64,000 nt of DNA, taken from contig NZ_FNPH01000007.1 of NCBI RefSeq assembly GCF_900107255.1, positions 1-64,000 on the forward strand. The letters run 5' to 3'. Under the pieces are notes generated by a model. That model ran no database searches. It was not told the origin of the DNA and saw nothing but the letters and a program-made list of their open reading frames with translations. A program made the translations under genes and the position numbers. The stretch is from Micromonospora pattaloongensis. Lineage in GTDB: Bacteria; Actinomycetota; Actinomycetes; Mycobacteriales; Micromonosporaceae. Every line of letters begins with the position of its first letter. The first letter of the stretch is position 1. Below are positions 17,334 to 26,561 of the stretch, piece after piece.

Positions 17334-17699
17334 ACGCTGTTCTCCCTCATCCTGCGCTTCCTCGAGCCGACCTCCGGCACGGTGGCCCTCGACGGCCGCC
17401 CCTACCCCACCTACTCGCACGCCGAGATCCGCCGCCGGCTGGCGTACGTCGAACAGGAAACCCCGCTGCTGCCCGGCACGATCCGCGACAACCTGCTCTT
17501 CACCCACCCCGAGGGCGCCGTGGTCACCATCGCCCACCGGCTCTCGACGGTGCTCGACGCCGACACCATCGTCGTGATCGAGAACGGTCGAGTGCGGGCA
17601 CGCGGCACACACGCCGACCTGATGGAGCGCGACTCCCTCTACCGGGGTCTGGTCGAGGCGCTCCGCATCGCCGAAAGTTCCGCCGCCGCCCCCGCCTGA
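17334..17699 (+). pseudogene. ABC exporter ATP-binding domain, internally deleted
   Basis: The plus-strand frame reads TLFSLILRFLEPTSGTVALDG, then AYVEQETPLLPGTIRDNLLF (Q-loop region), then jumps directly to VVTIAHRLSTVLDADTIVVIENGRV (H-loop region). Walker A upstream, and the ABC signature and Walker B that belong near 17515, are gone. It is the C-terminal remnant of a fused membrane-ATPase exporter with an internal deletion. No start codon or membrane domain remains. Confidence 0.85.
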
Positions 17700-17797
17700 G
17701 CCTGAATCCGTCGGTGGTTGGTGGAGTGGGTGTGCCGGGCGCGATGGGTCGCGCTGTGATCAGCATGGTCGATCACCGACGAACAGCCGCCGTCTGG

Positions 17798-18634
17798 TCA
17801 GTGGCGGCTGGCGAAGTCGGCCACCCGGCGGGCGAGCGAGCCCTCGGTCCGCGCCCAGGCGAAATGGTTCAGCCGGGCACCGGTCTCACCGGTGTAGTGC
17901 ACCCGCTCCACCGGTGCCGAGACGAGCTTGCCGCACAGGTGATCGAGGCTGAACGGGGGTACGTAGTCGTCACCGGCAACGCTGACCGCGAGCACCGGCA
18001 CGCGGAGCGCGGCAAGGGCCGGCTCCGGGTCGGTCCCGGCCACTGGCTGGTAGCGACCGTGCCGCGCGGTGTACGCCCAGTCGCGGATCACGCCGCGGGA
18101 CTGCCGGCCGCCAAAACCCCACCCTGGCCAGACGCCGAGCAGCGCCGTGGTTGTCGCGACCGTCTGTGTCTGCGCCAGCGTCAGCAGCCCGCGGGCCCCC
18201 GGATAGGTCCGCCAGTACGCGAGCCCGGCGGCCACTACGACCATGCCGGAGACGCCGGATCCGCCGTCGAGGGCGAGGTGCAGCAGGCACACGTGGGCAC
18301 CCAGGGAGTGGCCGAGCAGCACCGTGCGCCGCCCGGCGATGCGGGGAGCGAGCCAGTCGCGGACGGCGCCGACGTCGGCCGCAAGCTCTGGGTACCCGTA
18401 CCGGGAGGAGCGGTCGGGGCGGGGCGAGCTGGCGCCGGTGCCGCGCAGGTCCACCACGTGTACGGCTGTCCCCGCAGCCACGAGTTGCTCGGCGAACGGC
18501 CGGTAGAAACGGGCCGGCACGCCCATCGCGGGCCAGATCATGACGGCGGGTGCGTCGGCGAGGCCCGGCTCCGGGTAGCTCTGCACCCCGATCCGAGCCC
18601 CGTCACGGTCGATGTACTCCTGAGTGGGATCCAT
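17798..18634 (-). CDS. Alpha/beta hydrolase
   Basis: A 278-residue alpha/beta-hydrolase. The nucleophile elbow is GHSLGAH, the oxyanion region is MIWPAMGVPARFY, an acidic residue sits in AVSVAGDDYVPP, and the catalytic His is likely in LNHFAWAR. It starts 11 bases after the acyl-CoA dehydrogenase stop on the same strand, so it is the last gene of the ligase/ACP operon. In that setting it could release or trim an acyl product as a thioesterase or ester hydrolase; this role is inferred from position. Confidence 0.85.
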   Translation of the reverse strand: MDPTQEYIDRDGARIGVQSYPEPGLADAPAVMIWPAMGVPARFYRPFAEQLVAAGTAVHVVDLRGTGASSPRPDRSSRYGYPELAADVGAVRDWLAPRIAGRRTVLLGHSLGAHVCLLHLALDGGSGVSGMVVVAAGLAYWRTYPGARGLLTLAQTQTVATTTALLGVWPGWGFGGRQSRGVIRDWAYTARHGRYQPVAGTDPEPALAALRVPVLAVSVAGDDYVPPFSLDHLCGKLVSAPVERVHYTGETGARLNHFAWARTEGSLARRVADFASRH

Positions 18635-18644
18635 TGGCGAGAGT

Positions 18645-20345
18645 TTATCCTTCGGGTAGTTGTCCGGTCGGCAGCGGAATCGGGGTCAGTGAGAACAGCT
18701 CGGGCGCCTCGACCTGTGCCGTCAGCATCCCCTCAACCGCGGCGAGCGGGCCCGGCGAAAGCTGCCAGGTCGGATCGAGGTGCTGGGCGAGCCGGTCCAA
18801 CGCCGCGAGCATCCAGCTCTCGTCCGCGAAGACCCCGCCGGTGTTGTGGACACCGGTCAGGAGCACGCAGGCGGCGGCGTGCAGCACGCAGTGGACCCGA
18901 GCGGCCGTGTGCGCCAGCATTGAGCCGTGCGCCCGCCGGTCCACGCCGGACAGCCGCTCGACCAGCTCACGGTGGGCCGCGTCGAGCCGGCGTACTGACT
19001 TCCAGGACGAGAAGCGCGATGCAAGCTCCGGCCACGCACCCCCGATCTCGTCCCGACCACCGTTGGTCAGGTGCAGGCGCCGGGCGTCGTGCGTCCACGG
19101 CGTCAGCTCGGCCCGCCGATCGAACAAAGCCGGCAGCGGTGCGGGGTCACCGCCCGCACCGGCGGGGGCGAACACCAGGTCCGCCGCTACCGAGCTGAGG
19201 TTCACGTGCGTCGTGCCCTCGAAGATGCTGGCGATCGCCTGGTCCCGGTGCAGCTTCTGAAATGTGCGGGCGGGCACGGTGTCGCGCAGGTAGCCCCGCG
19301 CGCTGAGCACGGTGTTGAGATCGGCCAGCGCCCGTTCGACGGTGACCGGGACGAAGTACTTCACGATCGCGGACCACAGGCTAAGCCGTTCGGGCGCCTC
19401 GGTGATTGCCCGGACCGCCGGGATCGACACGCACTCTCCGATGATCAGGTCGAGGTAAGCCCGTACCAGGATGTCCCGGATCGCCGGCAGGGCGGTGATC
19501 GGCGCCCCGTAGAGGCGGCGACCACGGGCGTGCGCGTACGCCACGCGTAGCGCGGTGTCGAGACTGCCCAACGAGAGCGCCGCGATGAGCGTACGGGTGA
19601 TCTGCAGGGTCTTCAGCGTCTGCGGTATGCCGGCGCCCGGTGGTCCCAGCAGCGCATCGGCGGGCACCGGGCAGTCGGTGAACGCGATGCCACTCAGGTC
19701 ATGGCCGCGCAGGCCGACGGTCGGGACGCCCGGACTGTTGTGGTGGCGCTCGGCCGGCAGCCGCGCCTTGTCCACCAGCAGCAGCGAGAACTGACGGGGA
19801 CCGGTGGTGACGTAAAGGGTGCAGAATGCACCCCGGGTGGCGTTGCCCACCGGCCACTTCTCGCCGTTGAGCACGTAGCGGTCGCCGACGCGCCGGGCGG
19901 AGACCTGGCACCCGGCGAGGTCACTGCCGTGGTCGCGCTCCGACATCGCGAAGGAGCCGAGGTCGCCGGCGAGCAGCCGGCCGGCGAGCCACCGCCGCTG
20001 CCGGTCGTCGCCCCACAGCCAGACCGGGTTCGCGCCGAGCAGGGTGGTGCCGAACGACACCGCGAGCCGCAGATCCCGGCGCGCGATCGTACGGCACATC
20101 GCGAACAACTCCTGGAAGGAGTGCAGCCGGCCACCGAACGCCTGCGGTACGAGGAAGCCGGGGAACTGCCAGGAGCGCAGCGCGTCCATCGCGTGCCAGG
20201 GCATTTCGTCGCGTTCGTCCTCCTCCACGCTGCGGGAGAAGGCGGATACCGCCTCGGGATGGTTCGGGTCGCCCAGGAACTGCTCAAGCTCTGCGGCCGA
20301 CCGGTCCGCTGCGCAGGTGCCGCGAAGATCTTCGTCAGTCAGCAT
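18645..20345 (-). CDS. Acyl-CoA dehydrogenase-like flavoprotein
   Basis: A 566-residue acyl-CoA dehydrogenase homologue with an N-terminal helical domain (FPGFLVPQAFGG), FAMSERDHGSDLAGCQVSA and LNGEKWPVGNATRG (the flavin/substrate beta-domain), and a C-terminal helical domain (YGAPITALPAIRDILVRAYLDL; FEGTTHVNL). It is longer than the usual 380-400 residues, with an added C-terminal region of about 170 residues. It overlaps the SRPBCC gene by 11 bases. In this operon it may oxidise an acyl group held on the neighbouring ACP, as related enzymes do in pyrrole and enoyl-ACP pathways; the CoA or ACP substrate is not decided by the sequence. Confidence 0.88.
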   Translation of the reverse strand: MLTDEDLRGTCAADRSAAELEQFLGDPNHPEAVSAFSRSVEEDERDEMPWHAMDALRSWQFPGFLVPQAFGGRLHSFQELFAMCRTIARRDLRLAVSFGTTLLGANPVWLWGDDRQRRWLAGRLLAGDLGSFAMSERDHGSDLAGCQVSARRVGDRYVLNGEKWPVGNATRGAFCTLYVTTGPRQFSLLLVDKARLPAERHHNSPGVPTVGLRGHDLSGIAFTDCPVPADALLGPPGAGIPQTLKTLQITRTLIAALSLGSLDTALRVAYAHARGRRLYGAPITALPAIRDILVRAYLDLIIGECVSIPAVRAITEAPERLSLWSAIVKYFVPVTVERALADLNTVLSARGYLRDTVPARTFQKLHRDQAIASIFEGTTHVNLSSVAADLVFAPAGAGGDPAPLPALFDRRAELTPWTHDARRLHLTNGGRDEIGGAWPELASRFSSWKSVRRLDAAHRELVERLSGVDRRAHGSMLAHTAARVHCVLHAAACVLLTGVHNTGGVFADESWMLAALDRLAQHLDPTWQLSPGPLAAVEGMLTAQVEAPELFSLTPIPLPTGQLPEG

Positions 20346-21099
20346 CGGAAGTGCCTACTCGCGACGTCGCCGACAGGGGGAAGCGATCGGCGGGGGTGGC
20401 CGGCGCCGACACGAGGTGCCGCAGGAACGCGGCCCGGCTGGCCCGCATCCAGTTGCGGGTGGCGAACATCTTGGCCGGCGGGGCGTACAGCGCAGCGGTG
20501 TGCTCCACGGCCGTGGTCACCTCCGCCGCGCTCGCACCCGCTGCGGCGAGCGCCGTTCCCCACGCCCGGCTGCTCAACGCGGCCAGCCCGGTGAACTCCG
20601 GTGAGTGCTGACCGGCCTCCGGATCCGCGGTAACGATCGCCTCGTTGCGCAGGTGGAGGTGCAGACTGAGCAGCGCCAGGTCCCACCCGACGCCGGTGGC
20701 CCCCGGCCCGAACTCCGCCCAGAAGCGCTCGTCGACGACGGCCGTGTGTTCGAGTTCGACGAGGGTCTCCCCGGCACCGTCGGACAACCGCACCGTCACC
20801 TCCGCCGCCGGGCTGTCCCCGATCACCCACTCCAGCGTGAACAGCCGCGTCGGCTCGCAGCGCACGACGGTGCCGTGCACGTTGCCTTCGAACGCGAAGG
20901 CCGCCCCCGGACGCCCCTCACCCTTGACGGCGAGAAACCAGCGTGAGATCCGTTCGGAATTGGTGAGGGCGTCCCACACCTCCTCCGCGCTCGCCCGGTA
21001 ACCACGCCGCAGCAGAACGCTGCGCCCGTCGCCCGCCGGAATCCGCCGATGGCCGATCTCCCGGTGAACGGCGGCGAGCTCTTTGGCAATGTCTGTCAT
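20335..21099 (-). CDS. SRPBCC/AHSA1-type START-like protein
   Basis: A 254-residue protein whose first 140 residues have the AHSA1-like SRPBCC pattern: LLRRGYRASAEEVWDALTNSERISRWF, then RLFTLEWVIGDSPAAEVTVRLSD, then TLVELEHTAVVDERFWAEFGPGATGVGWDLAL. This fold makes a deep hydrophobic pocket for lipids or polyketide-like ligands. It starts 46 bases after the sulfotransferase stop and its stop overlaps the acyl-CoA dehydrogenase start. In the operon it may bind or cyclise the acyl intermediate; inferred only. Confidence 0.8.
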   Translation of the reverse strand: MTDIAKELAAVHREIGHRRIPAGDGRSVLLRRGYRASAEEVWDALTNSERISRWFLAVKGEGRPGAAFAFEGNVHGTVVRCEPTRLFTLEWVIGDSPAAEVTVRLSDGAGETLVELEHTAVVDERFWAEFGPGATGVGWDLALLSLHLHLRNEAIVTADPEAGQHSPEFTGLAALSSRAWGTALAAAGASAAEVTTAVEHTAALYAPPAKMFATRNWMRASRAAFLRHLVSAPATPADRFPLSATSRVGTSDAD

Positions 21100-21145
21100 G
21101 GACGTCGTCCTTTCCCCCGCAGCGGCGCGCCGCCGGTCTCTGCAT

Positions 21146-22312
21146 TCACACGTTGAACTCGGCGCGGTAACCGCCGAACTGTCGATCGATCCGGCTCTGG
21201 TCCAGCCCGAAGTCGGCGAGCGAGTAGCCAGGCCCGCCGCTGCGCTCGGGTGCCTGTTCGCTCAGGTGCCGGGCCAGCCGGGCGCCCGCTTCCCGGGAAA
21301 GGGCCACCCCAGCGAACTCGCACACCCGCGCGGCGACGCGCAGTGGGTCCGCCCGTAGGTCCCGCTGTCGCACGTCGAGCGTGTGCGCGGCTGGCCCGTA
21401 CCGGTCGCCCTGACGCAGGCCCGACAATCCCTGTCGGGCGTACGTGAACCACTGGCTGCCGATGGCGTGCCGGTCGGCCCTGGCCCCGTTGGCCCCCCGT
21501 ACGACCGCAGTGAGGTTGCACGCCGAGGCCAGGTTGGTCGCCGGATCGCGGTGCAGCCGGACGATTCGCGCCTGCGGGTATACCGCGGCCAGCGCCTCCA
21601 GGTGCCACAGGTGGGACGGGCACTTGAGGACGACGTGCTGCCCGGGCCGCCGCCACAGCATGCACCGCAGCAGCGTGCGGTGGTACTCGTACGTCTCCCG
21701 TAGGTCCTGCTCGTCCAGCCAGGCCAGGTAGCTCGGCACATGGTAACGCTGCGCGAAAATCGAGCTGGAGAAGGTTGTAGCGGTTAATCGGTGACACTCG
21801 TCGGGCCGCAGCGCGTCCAAGGGGTGCAGATCCCGGAACGCCGGCGCCACGCTGTAGTACTGCTCGACGTACCTGCTGGCAGTCCGGATCAGCCGTTCCT
21901 CCGAGGCCGGATCGGTCGATGCCGCGGGCGCCAGCATCTCCCACAACCGTGGCGCCCGCAGGTCAGGGTGCTCCGCGAGCAGGTTGTGCAGAGCGGTCGT
22001 ACCCGTGCGCGGCATGCCCGTGATCACGACGACGTTCTCCACCGGAATCCGTTCGATCTCCGGATTGGCCTGCACGAGCCGGCTCGTCTCGATCTGCGTG
22101 ACGAGTTGGGCGACCACGAAGTCGTGCAGGGCCTGGCGGCCGAAGGGGTTCAGGTCCGCCTCGCTCTCCACCGCGTCGAGCAGGCGCCGGAGGGCGGGCA
22201 GGAACCGCAGTGGCCGCCGGTCATCGTCACCCGCCGCTTCCCGCGCACGTGTGACGAGATCATCCAAGGCTAGGCTGACGATGCCCGGACGGGCCGTGTC
22301 ACTGACGCTCAT
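21146..22312 (-). CDS. PAPS-dependent sulfotransferase family protein
   Basis: A 388-residue protein with the 5'-phosphosulfate loop VVITGMPRTGTTALHNLL and the 3'-phosphate site region VLKCPSHLWHLEAL...ARIVRLHRDPATNLAS. These enzymes move sulfate from PAPS to a hydroxyl or amino group. ATG 22312 has GGGTGA five to six bases upstream; GTG 22321 is an alternative. The start lies inside the end of the ACP gene, indicating coupled translation. Within the operon it would sulfate the acyl or amide product, or act as a leaving-group enzyme as in olefin-forming sulfotransferase chemistry; both are inference. Confidence 0.87.
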   Translation of the reverse strand: MSVSDTARPGIVSLALDDLVTRAREAAGDDDRRPLRFLPALRRLLDAVESEADLNPFGRQALHDFVVAQLVTQIETSRLVQANPEIERIPVENVVVITGMPRTGTTALHNLLAEHPDLRAPRLWEMLAPAASTDPASEERLIRTASRYVEQYYSVAPAFRDLHPLDALRPDECHRLTATTFSSSIFAQRYHVPSYLAWLDEQDLRETYEYHRTLLRCMLWRRPGQHVVLKCPSHLWHLEALAAVYPQARIVRLHRDPATNLASACNLTAVVRGANGARADRHAIGSQWFTYARQGLSGLRQGDRYGPAAHTLDVRQRDLRADPLRVAARVCEFAGVALSREAGARLARHLSEQAPERSGGPGYSLADFGLDQSRIDRQFGGYRAEFNV

Positions 22313-22631
22313 GGCCGTCACCCGTTGTTGCGGTCGGGGACTTCGTCGCGATGCCGGAGGTATCGCCCGCTGCCAGCGTCTTGTCGGTCAACGCGACCTC
22401 CACGAGCTTCGTCAGATCACTCAGGGAACTGGCCCCGTACAGCTCGGACTCGTCCAGGGAGATCGCGAACTTCTTCTCGACGGCGTCGAGTATCTGGAAC
22501 AGGGTCAGCGAGTCCAAGCCGGACAGGTCGGACAGGCCGGCATCCTGGTCGACTGTCTCGACGGGGTGGTTCAGCAGGTCCGCGATGACGACGCGGACCT
22601 GGTGTTCCACCGTGGCGTGCGGATCACGCAT
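22299..22631 (-). CDS. Acyl carrier protein
   Basis: A 110-residue carrier protein starting at ATG 22631 behind GGAAGGAAG. The phosphopantetheine site is SGLDSLTLFQIL, with Ser in the GLDSL motif, followed by FAISLDESELYGASSLSDLTKLV. The last 20 residues after the helical bundle are Thr/Ala-rich and dispensable-looking. It is 44 bases downstream of the acyl-AMP ligase gene, the classic pairing in which the ligase loads the carrier. It needs a phosphopantetheinyl transferase from elsewhere. Confidence 0.92.
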   Translation of the reverse strand: MRDPHATVEHQVRVVIADLLNHPVETVDQDAGLSDLSGLDSLTLFQILDAVEKKFAISLDESELYGASSLSDLTKLVEVALTDKTLAAGDTSGIATKSPTATTGDGHERQ

Positions 22632-22675
22632 GGCGCTTCCTTCCGTGGTCGGATCGTTCGAGAGCCCGGCGGTGC

Positions 22676-24316
22676 TCAGGGCACCGACGGCACGCTGGCG
22701 CGCACCTTGGCCCGTTGCACCTTGCCGCTGCTCGTGCGGGGCAGGCTCTGCGGCGGTATCAGCTGGACGGCGACGTCGAGCAGACCGAGGCCGGCGGAGA
22801 TCTCGGATCGGATGCGGTTGGTCAGGCTCCGTCGTTCGTCGCTCGACTCGATCCCGGTCTCCACCACCATGACCAGCCGTTCTCCGCGCTCGTCGTCCTG
22901 ACCGACGGCTGCGCACCGCCGGCGGTAGACGCCCGGCAGGTCTCGGACGATCGCCTCCGCGTCCTCGGCGTAGTAGTTGTGGCCGCGGATCACCACGATG
23001 TTCTTGGTCCGGCCGGCGACGTAGAGCTCACCGCCGTGCACGAACCCCTCATCCCCCGTCCGCAGCCAGCCGTCGTACGTGAAGAGGTCCCCAGCCGGTT
23101 CCCGAAAGTAGCCGGCGGTGACCGGCGTGCCGGCTATCTCGATCTCACCGAGGCGGTCCTCGGCGCCGTCCGCACCGGCAATGCGGATCCGGACACCCCT
23201 GACGGCCTGACCTACTGCGACGAGCGGGCGGGCGCCGGGCGCACCCGGTTCAGCGGGCACAACCAGGCCGCTCTCGTGGGTCCGGGTCCGGTCCAGCCAG
23301 AGGACCGACGGGCGGGTGCCGCGCCGCGCGAACGTGACGGCGAGCGTCGCCTCGGCCATCCCGTAGACGGGCACCATGATGTCGGGACGCAGGCCCCGGT
23401 CGGCGAAGGCTCCCCGGAACCGGTCGACGGTGGTGGCCTGGACCGGCTCCGCGCCGTTCAGGCCCAGGCGCCACGTGGACAGATCGAGGTCCTTCGGGAT
23501 GCGGTCGGCGTCGTCCATCAGCTGGTCGTAGAAGAAGTTTGGCGCGGTGGTGACCGTGCAGCCGTGGTCGACGAATTGCTCCAGCCACGCTGCCGGACGC
23601 CGGACGAACGTGGACGGGCGCCAGAGGACCACGCGCATGCCCTGGACGAGGGCGGCGAGGGTCGAGAACAGCCCCATGTCGTGGAACAGGGGGATCCAGA
23701 GTCCCGCCACGTCCGTCCGGGTCAGCGCGCACCCGTCGACGATCGCGTCGAGTCCTGCTACGACGTTGCGGTGGCTCAGCATTACGCCCCTGGGCCGGAG
23801 GGTGCTGCCGGACGTGTACTGGATCACCGCGAGCGAGTCGGTGCTCACCGGCTCGGCCAGCTCCGATCCCGTGGTCGGCAGCGCGTCGCCGTCGATCAGC
23901 CGGACGGCTGGTAGCTCGGCCGTGCGGGCGCGAAGCACCCGCAGGCAGGCCGAGCTGACCACGAGGTGTCGCATCGCGGAGTCGGTAAGCACCCGTCGCA
24001 GGTGGTCGACGTAGCCGTGCACCCCACCCATCGCCGAGGGAATGGCAAGCGGAACGGCCACCGCGCCGGCGTGCAGGATCCCGAGCAGGGCGCGCAGGAA
24101 CACCAGGCCGTTCTCCGCGACCAGTCCCACCGGATCGCCCCGACGGACGCCATCAGCGCGCAACTGTGCGGCCGCCGTCCGGCTGATCCGCAGGAGATCC
24201 GCGAGCGGAACCCGTTCGCCGGTCTCGGCCACGAGCAGTTCGCCAGTCCCGGTGGCGGCGATCCGCTCCAGCAGCCCGGTCACCGTCTCGTCGCGATGTT
24301 CTGTCTCCGGCAGCAC
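22676..24316 (-). CDS. Fatty-acyl-AMP ligase (FAAL-like)
   Basis: A 546-residue member of the ANL adenylating family. Motifs: P-loop IQYTSGSTLRPRGVMLSH, AMP-binding GLNGAEPVQATTVDRF and YGMAEATLAV, hinge YDGWLRTGDEGF, and C-terminal lysine region PRTSSGKVQRAKVR. The GLWIPLFHDMGL stretch and FAAL-like spacing favour acyl-AMP ligases that pass acyl groups to an ACP over CoA ligases. The ACP gene follows at once. The acid it activates cannot be read from the sequence. Confidence 0.88.
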   Translation of the reverse strand: MLPETEHRDETVTGLLERIAATGTGELLVAETGERVPLADLLRISRTAAAQLRADGVRRGDPVGLVAENGLVFLRALLGILHAGAVAVPLAIPSAMGGVHGYVDHLRRVLTDSAMRHLVVSSACLRVLRARTAELPAVRLIDGDALPTTGSELAEPVSTDSLAVIQYTSGSTLRPRGVMLSHRNVVAGLDAIVDGCALTRTDVAGLWIPLFHDMGLFSTLAALVQGMRVVLWRPSTFVRRPAAWLEQFVDHGCTVTTAPNFFYDQLMDDADRIPKDLDLSTWRLGLNGAEPVQATTVDRFRGAFADRGLRPDIMVPVYGMAEATLAVTFARRGTRPSVLWLDRTRTHESGLVVPAEPGAPGARPLVAVGQAVRGVRIRIAGADGAEDRLGEIEIAGTPVTAGYFREPAGDLFTYDGWLRTGDEGFVHGGELYVAGRTKNIVVIRGHNYYAEDAEAIVRDLPGVYRRRCAAVGQDDERGERLVMVVETGIESSDERRSLTNRIRSEISAGLGLLDVAVQLIPPQSLPRTSSGKVQRAKVRASVPSVP

Positions 24317-24334
24317 GTGAAACCCCCTGTGTCC

Positions 24335-24952
24335 TCAGCGAATGAGCGAGGCGATCCGTTCGCGGTCGTTCGTCCAGTCGGTGCGGCTGACCGCGACGAG
24401 GCAGGCGGTCTTGTGTGGCAGTTCGACCACGGCGATCTGCCGCATCCCCAGCATCTTGTGCAGGTTCACCATCGACCGGTTGCGGATGTCGGGGTCTCCG
24501 ATGTAGTGCCTGGCCTCCGGCCAGGTTTCGAAGGCCCAGTCCACCGCGTCCACAATGACCTCTAGGACGATGCGCCGGTCCACCCGCGCCGTCGGGTCGA
24601 CCAGCAGGTGCGACCCGCGGGCCTCGTCCTCGATCAGTGGAACGTCGGCGAGCAGGCTGTCCCGCTTGGCGTAGGTCTCGGCATAGGCGACCGGCCGTCC
24701 GTCCAGCTCACCGACGACCGGCTCGACCCCGAGCCGGTCCGCCGGCAGCGCCAGGTAGTCGCGTACCGTCTCCGGGCCGTGCGGCGGCGGTCCGACCTTC
24801 GCCACCCGAGGAGCGGTACCCCAGTACGCCAGGCCCGGGGTAGTCCACCATCCCCAGATCGTTTCGGCGTCGCCCGCCTCGGCGGGCCGCCAGACAAACG
24901 TGTTTCCGCGCCGCAGGCGCACCACCCGTCGGATCCGCATCCGCTGTGCCAC
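24335..24952 (-). CDS. GNAT acyltransferase, siderophore (IucB/AlcB)-like
   Basis: A 205-residue GNAT protein: FVWRPAEAGDAETIWGWWTTP, then AYAETYAKRDSLLADVPLIEDEARGSHLLVDPTARVDRRIVLEVI, then YIGDPDIRNRSMVNLHKMLGMRQIAVVELPHKTACLVAV. This arrangement resembles N6-hydroxylysine and similar acyltransferases of hydroxamate siderophore pathways. The start is GTG 24952, two bases after the stop of the flavoprotein gene. In this operon it could form an amide or hydroxamate bond with the acyl-ACP. Confidence 0.78.
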   Translation of the reverse strand: MAQRMRIRRVVRLRRGNTFVWRPAEAGDAETIWGWWTTPGLAYWGTAPRVAKVGPPPHGPETVRDYLALPADRLGVEPVVGELDGRPVAYAETYAKRDSLLADVPLIEDEARGSHLLVDPTARVDRRIVLEVIVDAVDWAFETWPEARHYIGDPDIRNRSMVNLHKMLGMRQIAVVELPHKTACLVAVSRTDWTNDRERIASLIR

Positions 24953-24953
24953 G

Positions 24954-26561
24954 TCACCTACTCCCCCCGGTCATCTGCGTCATCTCGGCGCCCGCCGCCC
25001 GGTTGGCCGGCCGGCCCCGGGCTCGGGCGAGGCTCAGGCGGACCGCACGGGCGACCCGGAAGGCGTTGTCCCGGTTGGTCTCGAACGAGTTCGTGTAGAA
25101 ATGCGTCCCGAACGTCAGCGGGCCGACAAGGTAGAGATTCGGGCGCGTGCTGCCGTCCGCGCTGAGGACCTGGCAGGTGTCGAACGCCACCCGCACGCCG
25201 CCACGCGGGTCGATCGTGAGCAGACCGCGCACGATCGCGCCGCGGAGCAGCGCGTCACGCTGACAGGCGATGGCCAGATGCCCGCCGGTCGCGTCGACGA
25301 GAAAATCGTACGCGTGGCCGGGCGGGCCCGAACGGGTGCTGATCCGCCAGCGGCGGGCAGTGCCGGAATCCTCCGGAGTGACGGACGTCAGCCCGGTGCG
25401 CACAGTCAGTTGTCCGCTCAGCACGGCAGGCAGCAGCGCCCGTGCGTTGACCAGTGGCATGCTGTGCCGATACTCGTTCCAGCGAGCGCGGCACCTGGTG
25501 AGGAATAGCATCTGGTCGCACTCGTCGATGGCGTGCCAGATGGCGGGGGTATGTGGCGACAAGGAGTCCAGCGCGTGGTACCAGGTGGTTGGGGACTCCA
25601 CCGCCGCGGCGACCGCCGCCGCGAAGACCTGATTCTCGTCCTGTCGTCGGCGGTGCCGCCGACCGGCGCGGGAGAACCACTCCCGGGCATCCGGCATCCC
25701 GGGTGTGTAGGGCTCGCGCGCGCGGGCGTCGAGACTCTCCGCCACCGCCCGCGCCACCGTGCTCAGCCGGATCCGCCGGCGTCCCGCCTGGGTCACCCCG
25801 TGCAACCAGCCGGGATCGAGCAGCGCCGGCTGCTGCTCGGCGGTCGCGCTCTGGACCTTCGGAAATCCCCGTGTACGCGAGTAGCAGGAGATCCGCCCCT
25901 GATGGCCCTGCGCGAGCAGTTGGACGCAGACGTCGACGGCGCTCAGGCTGCTGCCGACAATGCCGACATCTGCAGTGGGCGGAATCTGCCCGAGCTGGTG
26001 TGTGTCGGCGAGGGAGGCGACAAAGTTCTGCCGGTCCGCCCAGTGGGCGAGGGCGCCGTTGCGGGACTCCCCAGTCGCCAGGACCACGACGTCGAACATC
26101 CGCGTCGCACCGTCCGCACCAGAAATCCGGAACGATTCGCCGCTGCGATCGAGGTCCACCGCCGTAGTCCGCCAGTGCTCGACGGCTACGCCTGCCCGCT
26201 CGGCCGACGCGACCGCCCCGGCGAGGACCTGCCTCAGGTAGCGCCCGAAGAGCCGACGCGGCGGATACTCCAGGTCGTCGCGGTCTACGGCACCGCGATG
26301 GACGCGCAACCAGTCGCTAAAACCGTTGGGAGACCGGGGGTCGACGTGCAGGCGGCCGGCCCGCATGTTCAGGCGGTGCGCTGCCTGGAAGGCGTAGCCC
26401 GATCCCGGCTCCTCCGCAGGGTCGACCGCCGTCAGCCGTACCGGGGCCGCGGACGGATCGGCCTGAAGCTCGTCGATGAGCTTCCACACAAAGCACGTGC
26501 CGGTAGGGCCTAGGCCGATCACGGCCACCGATACTTCCCCGCTATTTTTACCCACCCGCAT
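24954..26561 (-). CDS. FAD/NAD(P)-binding oxidoreductase
   Basis: A protein of about 535 residues with an N-terminal dinucleotide fold VAVIGLGPTGTCFVWKL, a second GxGxxS-like site DVGIVGSSLSAVDVC, VVVLATGES, and a C-terminal VDATGGHL...LYLVGPLTFGTHFYTNSFETNRDNAFRVARAV. It fits the FAD-NAD(P)-binding (NAD_binding_9-type) family related to amino-acid N-hydroxylases. ATG 26561 is used here; GTG 26528 has a better GGGGAAG ribosome site and begins right at the Rossmann motif. It is the first gene of the eight-gene operon. With the IucB-like GNAT it could supply an N-oxidised amine. Confidence 0.78.
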   Translation of the reverse strand: MRVGKNSGEVSVAVIGLGPTGTCFVWKLIDELQADPSAAPVRLTAVDPAEEPGSGYAFQAAHRLNMRAGRLHVDPRSPNGFSDWLRVHRGAVDRDDLEYPPRRLFGRYLRQVLAGAVASAERAGVAVEHWRTTAVDLDRSGESFRISGADGATRMFDVVVLATGESRNGALAHWADRQNFVASLADTHQLGQIPPTADVGIVGSSLSAVDVCVQLLAQGHQGRISCYSRTRGFPKVQSATAEQQPALLDPGWLHGVTQAGRRRIRLSTVARAVAESLDARAREPYTPGMPDAREWFSRAGRRHRRRQDENQVFAAAVAAAVESPTTWYHALDSLSPHTPAIWHAIDECDQMLFLTRCRARWNEYRHSMPLVNARALLPAVLSGQLTVRTGLTSVTPEDSGTARRWRISTRSGPPGHAYDFLVDATGGHLAIACQRDALLRGAIVRGLLTIDPRGGVRVAFDTCQVLSADGSTRPNLYLVGPLTFGTHFYTNSFETNRDNAFRVARAVRLSLARARGRPANRAAGAEMTQMTGGSR

